Positions 58,295 through 64,000 of a stretch of DNA of 64,000 bases are shown one piece after another. This DNA is from Lantana camara (lineage: Eukaryota; Streptophyta; Magnoliopsida; Lamiales; Verbenaceae). Every line of letters begins with the position of its first letter. Position 1 is the stretch's first letter. Where the stretch lies: NCBI GenBank assembly GCA_037501455.1, contig CM074865.1, positions 34,020,501 to 34,084,500 on the forward strand. The letters run 5' to 3'. A program made the position numbers and the translations under genes. A model generated the notes under the pieces. The model was not told the DNA's origin, did no database searches, and saw nothing but the letters and a program-made list of their open reading frames with translations.

Positions 58295-61200
58295 TGTAAC
58301 ACCCCGGAGCGGAGGGCGCCACATCCCCCGCACCATTGCCCAACACGGGTATCGAAATGGGAACTCCGTCCCCGCATCGAACCATGGCGAACGGGTGACA
58401 AACAAAAATCAATTCTAGGCTAGGCGGTCTAGACCCTGAATAGAGTGCGCAACAAAATAAAATCGAAAGTGCGGAAGCTACAGGATCACAAAACAAACCA
58501 ATTACAGATATAAAAGCTCAGAAAGAGATATACATATTTCAACATGCATTGCCCACCCCGGGCTAACAGAAAATGCGTAGCTTCAAATTACAAAACATAA
58601 CTTATACTTATTTATACATAGTACCAAATATACGTAGTACCAAAGCGGGAAAGTAAATATGCAAATGCAAAGACTATACAAAGACTCAAAAGAATCCCAA
58701 GACTCGAACAACGACCGCCGGCTAGCCAGACTCCCAACCGGTTACCTGCAAAGCTCAAAACGAAAGGGGAAAAGAAAAGAAGCAACGAGGGTCAGTCCTA
58801 GAGACTGGTGAGGGGGCTACACACGCACACATACGTATAAGTAAGAGCATAGCATATTCAAATCAAAAATGTTCATGAACCGGGTGTGGTTTTTGCACTC
58901 CAAAAGGGTTTAACCCGTGATACTATATATATAAAGAAAGGTTTAGGGCCAAAGGCCAAAATCATCCAAGTTTTACCAATTAAGAGTCCACCCCGTTTCA
59001 CAAACCGTATCGGATACATAAGCATAACCAAAATAGCACGGCGGGAACGAATCCACACAGACTTACTCATATCAAAACAAAACTCATAAACAATCCCACC
59101 TCCACACCATTGGGGAAGAGAGGTGCCCCTCTCAATCCCACCACAGAACAAAACAGATGAACCTGAGGATCCCGCCAGGTTAGGAGAACTAGTCCCCCAT
59201 TGGTGGAGAAGTGTCCTAGGGTTGCAACCGGCGACCCCGATGGTCGTCCCGGGTCTCCCGAACCACACAACTCCGGGGCCCAAACAGATCACAGAACAAA
59301 CACACACACCTCTCACTAAACGGATACTTGTCTCAAAACTTTCTTGTCAAAACTTAACACGTACACACAACAACTCTCTTCGAAAGAGAATAAACAAAAC
59401 ATAGCTTGTATACATATAAAAGTCTTTTCAATGGATTTCGTAGCAAATGGGCCAATTCCTGCAAAATACATATCAAACACTTATTCATATGTATATATAG
59501 TTCGCATGCGGGCTTAAATTACAATTAGGGTTGTAGGTCATAATATCTAAAAGGAAAGAAACCTCACCTCCGAGAAGCAACGAGAACAAAGGAAGCAAAC
59601 GAACGTCTAGAAGACAACCTCGTCAACCAAGGAACGAACCTAAAGGCAAAACAAAGGCAAAAGACAACCTTAGACTCAATATGAACCACATTAGATGCTC
59701 GGCACATGTGGATGTATGTTTATGATGCAAAGAATACGAAATGAATGCACATTAGGTCATATAGGAGCATTCAAGGCATATAAGGTTCTATCTCATAACC
59801 GAGAGCAAAGAATATACCATAAATCCACAAAATCAAACTTAACATGTCATACAACAAGTTAATCATGCATATACATCATAACCAAGGCAAGAAGAACCAA
59901 CGAAAAGCAACGAAACGACGAAAGAAACCCCTCCCGGCCAAAACCTACTGAGTGGACACGGCCTTGTCCGGAATGCAAAGGAATCGGACACGGCCGTGTC
60001 CGGTTTAAATTAATTCAGGGTCCAAAGTCGAGAGCTTGACACGGCCGTGTCCACTTCCATTTAAAACATGACACGGCCGTGTCATGCGTTCGGATCTGGA
60101 AAAATATAACGCAGCAACAACAGTTTTTTGGCAAGAAAAACAGGGGATTTCGGTATTTGGCCTTGGGGAGTCTCTTATGCCTTCAAAAACACATAAATCA
60201 AGCATGAAAATAACATTAATCCAATATATATTTATACCATACAAGGAGAAACAAATTCAGCCACAAAACATGCAAGAATCAAAGCAAGAAAAGGGGAAGA
60301 ATGCATCAAGCCATATCATCAAATTCTCAAGTATTCATCCATGTCCAACTAATCATATCTCAACTACTAAGGAAGGAGGTGCAATAAAAACTTAGAATCA
60401 TGTTAAACGAGCAACATATATTCACCATAACTCAAGGAAATCAAGAAGGAAGCAAGAATCAACAAATTCCACCCAACCTCTACTAATCACAAGCTTGCAA
60501 GAACTCAAGAACCAACCAAAGGAATCATCTCAAATCCACATATAATAGATAAGAGAGAGTGTAGATTACAATCATAAGCTTACCTTTCGAATTTGAGAAG
60601 ATTCGGATGTGATTTGAGCTCAAAATCATCAAGAATGGCCAAAAGGGTTTCTTCCTTCTTTTCCCTTGGAGTTGAACGAGATTGATGAGAGAGGGAGGGA
60701 ATGGCTCGGTTCTAGGGGGGTTAAGGGCTGAAAATGGATGTTAAATCATGGCTCAAATCATGGTTAAGGCTTGGTTAGGGTTTAAGTGGGGTCCACAAGG
60801 CTTAATTAAGTCAAAAGGTAGCTTTAAGGCGCAAGGGGCTCGTTCCGGTCGAAAAACGGGGAATCAAATGGCCTTAGAAAAATATGAATCTTGATTCTTT
60901 GTCTTGATTTCTTCGTTACGAGTCCAACGCATCTTCCGGAATTCGAATCCGAGTTCCCTAGCTCAAGTTACTCCTTCCAGAACACAAGGTGCGCTAAAGC
61001 TCGTTATGCCCTTATGTCCCTAAAACATAAAACGGTTTTCAAAACCGTATCAAACGAACTCAAAAACAAGTAACGAACATAAAAACACATTCATAACACA
61101 TATAAGTCACGCATAGCACGTAGTCACAAAAATCGAAAATGAAAACGAACATAAACGGAGCAAGAACGAAACAAAGAGAACAAATACGTTCAAATAAATC

Positions 61201-61345
61201 ACATAAGGTCAAATACATTCAAGTAACCTAGATATATCACATAAAAGTATAATAAACACATAATTCACATAATTAAATAATTAAAAGTGCACAAAGCTCA
61301 CCCGTGAAGGCGTACCTGGAAAGGCCGAACGAGCGGGATGTTACA
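58295..61345 (-). repeat. 3' LTR of copy G
   Basis: 3051 bp. On the minus strand it starts TGTAACATCCCG (61345). Donor-like GAAAG/GTAAGC near 60583, dyad cluster, second donor block near 59563. Confidence 0.88.
59954..60084. repeat. 5-6-5 dyad cluster, copy G (4 sites, best preserved)
   Basis: Sites at 59954, 59986, 60037 and 60069 read GGACA-CGGCCT-TGTCC, GGACA-CGGCCG-TGTCC, TGACA-CGGCCG-TGTCC and TGACA-CGGCCG-TGTCA. The second and fourth are perfect 16-bp palindromes. Within-pair spacing is 32 and 32 bp, with 51 bp between pairs. Confidence 0.93.
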
Positions 61346-62788
61346 AACTCCCCTCCTTCAAAAGGACCTGTCCTCTGGTCCTAAGCGAGACCTAAGAGGA
61401 TACTTGAACGAACTTAACTCCACGCTTCCGCTGCGCCACTCTGATACAAGAGTTGTAACTCCTCGGGACATTTCTTCCTTAATTAGAAATAAGGATGACT
61501 CCTCACGTCCCGATTGCTCGGTGGTACTCACCAAATCCGAATGAATCCCTTTATTCTTAGCAAACTTTGGTTGCTCCCACTTCTGATTAACATTCAAAAG
61601 TAGTTGGGGAAAACTACCGATTCTTGGTGTTCGGTCTTCTACCGAAAGCACTTTAGACATTGCTACACAAAGTCTACAATGTCTCTTCTCGTGCCAACAC
61701 TATTACGTGTTCTTCAAGTCTCGAACCATGAGTGGAATTAGTCTCGTGACTAAGCACTTCTTGAGACATAGGCTCCAACCCTCCGTAGCAACGCACGACC
61801 GAAGTCTTCCTTAGTACCTCGATCGTAACGAAGATATTTGAGTATCCTCATGTAATCAAGGTAACTCTCTTCAAAAGCCTTATCCACTCGAACCTTGCCT
61901 CTTCCTTGTCTTTCATGTCATGGGACGACACTTGAGACTTAATCTCAGAGGCAATTCTCGGTTCTTCTACCAAAATGCGTAGTCGACTATACCCTTGTTG
62001 AAACCACGCTCAACAAAACCACAGAACACTGAAGAAGGACAAACGACTCCTCGAAGCAAGCTAGAAGGGTATTTATCTTCCACAATTAACCTGTGTAACT
62101 CACGGTAATATACTCATCCTAAATCCCGCCTTCTTCTTAGATGGGACTAAGATACTCCACAAAGAAGTATTCACAAGGATGAAATTACCTTCTAAGAGCT
62201 CATCAACTACGACTTAACTCCAACAACCTCGCTAGAATCCACCAAAAGAGAAACTCCAAACACAAAACAATTCCGGGATAAAGATCACGATAACCCCGAT
62301 GTCCTCATTGGGTGGAAACGAATTCCATCTTCAAAGAAACACCAAAGGTGGCTTACTTCGATCTTTGTCTCTTTAAGCTTGGCTCGGCCTCTAAGTTAAC
62401 TCAAAGGAAAGCCACGAAGCTTATCGCACCGTCCCGGAATTACCAACCACTATTACAAAGGATATCAACGGGCTAGCCTTCCATCTAACACCCGAAGATA
62501 CCGTTGAGCCCCGAATGGACCTCCTAAAAGCAACAACCCATGCCAACGGTAACATCGTTACCTTAACAAAACTAGGCGCCTTCAAGAACAACCACCGGAA
62601 AAGAACCAACCACTGAACGAGCTCGGCCCTCGCAGCTCACCAAACACATGACACTCTCCTCACCAAACTCTCTCCAAAGAGAGAGACAACACAAAAGAGG
62701 AAAGAAAAGAGAAAACATAAGCAAGCAAGCAAGTAATAACAAAACACGCAAGCACCGAGAACAACAAGAAAAAGGAAAGTAACACTAA
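61346..62788 (-). pseudogene. Degenerate pol remnant of copy G
   Basis: No open frame. Near 62060-62170 the minus strand shows AGFRM...ELHRLIVEDKYPS, matching the gypsy RT segment DGxFRMCIDYRELN...KYPLP. It is collinear with 27636-28452 of copy D. Near 62640-62720 it matches the post-gag noncoding stretch of copy C (CTCTCTTTGGAGAGAG-like). Confidence 0.65.
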
Positions 62789-63777
62789 TTAAATCAAATG
62801 CATGTATGTAGTGCCATGAATGCTTGGTGTACCTTTCACCATGGCGGTAGTGTCGAGCTTGGCATCCCGTTCTCCTTCTTCAATCATATCCACTTGGATT
62901 GAACTTGAAATCTTGAAATCGCGGCTCTTTAAAGTCCTTGAATTCTTAGTCTTCGGGCAACTTTTCACCATATGTCCCGGTTCTCCACATTTGTAACATC
63001 TACCCAACTTCTTTCGGCAAACATCTTCGGTGTGGTTAGGGCCTTGACAATAAGAACATCGATCTATCTCCAACAGAAGAGGCATCGGATCCATCTTTGG
63101 TAGGTGAAGTTTCTTCTTCTTCTTGATGTAGCCGACCCCTTGAAATTCTTGGATTTCCTCTCGGAACATAGGCCTCTTGTTTGAGTTTAAACTTGATCTT
63201 GGATCATACTCCTCCTTAGAAATGTGACGCTCCATCTCTTGCTTATTCATTTCATCTTGGACTACTCTTCTAACTTCCTCGGACCATTCATGCACTGGTG
63301 AATCTTGGAAAGCTTGTTGAATCCCGTCTCTACGCCTTTGTATATATCCTCGGACCTTGGGGCAATCTTGTTTTGCTCTTGAACTTTCTAGTTCCACTAT
63401 GAGATCATCCATCATCTTTAATTCTTGCTCAAAACCTAGGAATTCTTGAAATCTTCTAATCAATTCATTGGGAGGGATATACTTACAGCAAAATTCTCGG
63501 ATAAACATTTCCCAATGAAGCTCTTCTTCGGACTTCTTTAGATGTGATTTTATTTCCTTGAACCATTTTGAAGCTTCACCTTGTAGCAAACGGGAAGTGC
63601 ATCCTACTTTCTCTTGTGAGGGTCCCGAACAACTCCCCCAAATCCACAGTATCGTAGATAGCCACTCCTCGGCTTCAATACTATCGCCCCCAAGCCACTT
63701 CGGTGGATTAAAGCCTTCAAACTTCTTGGAGACCGAAGAAACTCGTTTCTCTTATTTTCCTTTTGATGAGGTATGTT
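62789..63777 (-). CDS. gag: Gypsy-type Gag of copy G, start codon lost
   Basis: The longest gag frame in the window: 266 codons from Met 63589 to the stop at 62789, preceded in frame by conserved KKFEGFNPPKWLGGDSIEAEEWL up to about 63740. It has the retrotransposon-gag core (FIREFCCKYIPPNELIRRFQEF), a Lys-rich linker and two intact zinc knuckles, CSYCQGPNHTEDVC and CYKCGEPGHMVKSC (both CX2CX4HX4C). Compared with copy C, the expected ATG is gone and a TAA follows SSKGK near 63750, so a full product is unlikely without an alternative start. Gag would package the RNA. Confidence 0.8.
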
Positions 63778-63988
63778 GATATGAAGAACTGAGATAAGAA
63801 AAATGATTCCAAAATATCGATGCATGCAGGGTTCAGTACATGTTCATGTGAACTATTAACATAATTAAGCCAAATAATTCAAGTAATTCACGTAAGAGAT
63901 GAGAATGAATGCAAACAATCACATAATCCTAAGCCGATCGACCTAGACAGACCTGACACGACGCTAGAGCTCCGGTTTTGCAACCCAG

Positions 63989-64000
63989 AGCTCTGATACC
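63989..64000 (-). other. Primer binding site of copy G (cut by window end)
   Basis: AGCTCTGATACC is the complement of GGTATCAGAGCT. The leader beside it matches that of copy C. Confidence 0.9.

Larger units (their letters stand above)
58295..64000 (-). mobile_element. L-family element, copy G (3' LTR, remnants, gag, PBS)
   Basis: Minus-strand element: 3' LTR 58295-61345, purine tract (complement of AACTCCCCTCCTTC), degenerate pol, gag, leader, and PBS at the window's right edge. The 5' LTR lies outside. The left TSD candidate is GGACC (58290-58294). The internal region is about 2.65 kb, too short for full pol. Confidence 0.88.

Overview
This window is plant nuclear heterochromatin. It is a nest of LTR retrotransposons in a mostly AT-rich background, and I see no credible host gene, tRNA or rRNA. 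The plant origin is supported by Met-tRNA primer sites (TGGTATCAGAGC), Ty1/copia polyproteins, a Tat-lineage Ty3/gypsy element with the extra RNase H and a Transposase_28 (PF04195)-type gag-like gene, TRIM elements, and a Mutator-type MITE. It is probably a eudicot, but the species cannot be read from the sequence. Element names (C1, C2, T1-T3, L copies A-G) are mine.

Layout. 1-1791: a gypsy-type LTR (family L, copy A, minus), inserted in a decayed copia element C1a (+, 1792-7744), which abuts or is inserted in copia C2 (minus; IN, PR and gag at 7745-9360). 9361-14967: remains of a minus-strand L element with its 5' LTR (copy B). 14968-16731: probable C2 leader and PBS. 16732-35419: a single C2 LTR of about 1.87 kb, blown up to 18.7 kb by three insertions with target-site duplications (TSDs): an L element carrying only gag (17101-22508, TSD TAAAT), a solo LTR (23005-31607, TSD TAATC) and a solo LTR (32171-34963, TSD TTCCC/TTCTC). 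The middle one contains a 5.8-kb composite bounded by two complete inverted TRIMs (23223-29054, TSD CATTC). The composite holds L-family pieces and a 185-bp solo LTR, so nesting is five deep. 35420-37620: inverted C2 LTR fragments, a tandem duplication and a MITE with a built-in empty site. 38692-52502: Tat element T1 (+), split by a complete 9.3-kb copia C1b (40563-49883, TSD AGAGG). 52929-57033: rearranged Tat pieces T3 and T2 (minus). 57034-64000: a partial LTR (minus) containing another L element (copy G, minus) whose gag is the longest gag reading frame here.

The most unusual signal lies in family L LTRs. All seven LTRs long enough to show it carry, about 1.0-1.4 kb from the LTR 5' end and inside a predicted 5'-leader intron, a 120-215 bp cluster of four or six 16-bp dyads built as 5-bp arm, 6-bp core (CGGCCG or CG[G/C][G/C]CG), 5-bp complementary arm. 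The dyads come in pairs 31-34 bp apart. The arm sequence is shared within an LTR but differs between most LTRs (GGTCG, GGACA, GGAAA, AATCC, GGTAA). Geometry is kept while sequence changes, which suggests a selected protein-binding or RNA-hairpin module that I do not recognise from described retrotransposon families. All statements come from reading the sequence; no alignment or database search was run.
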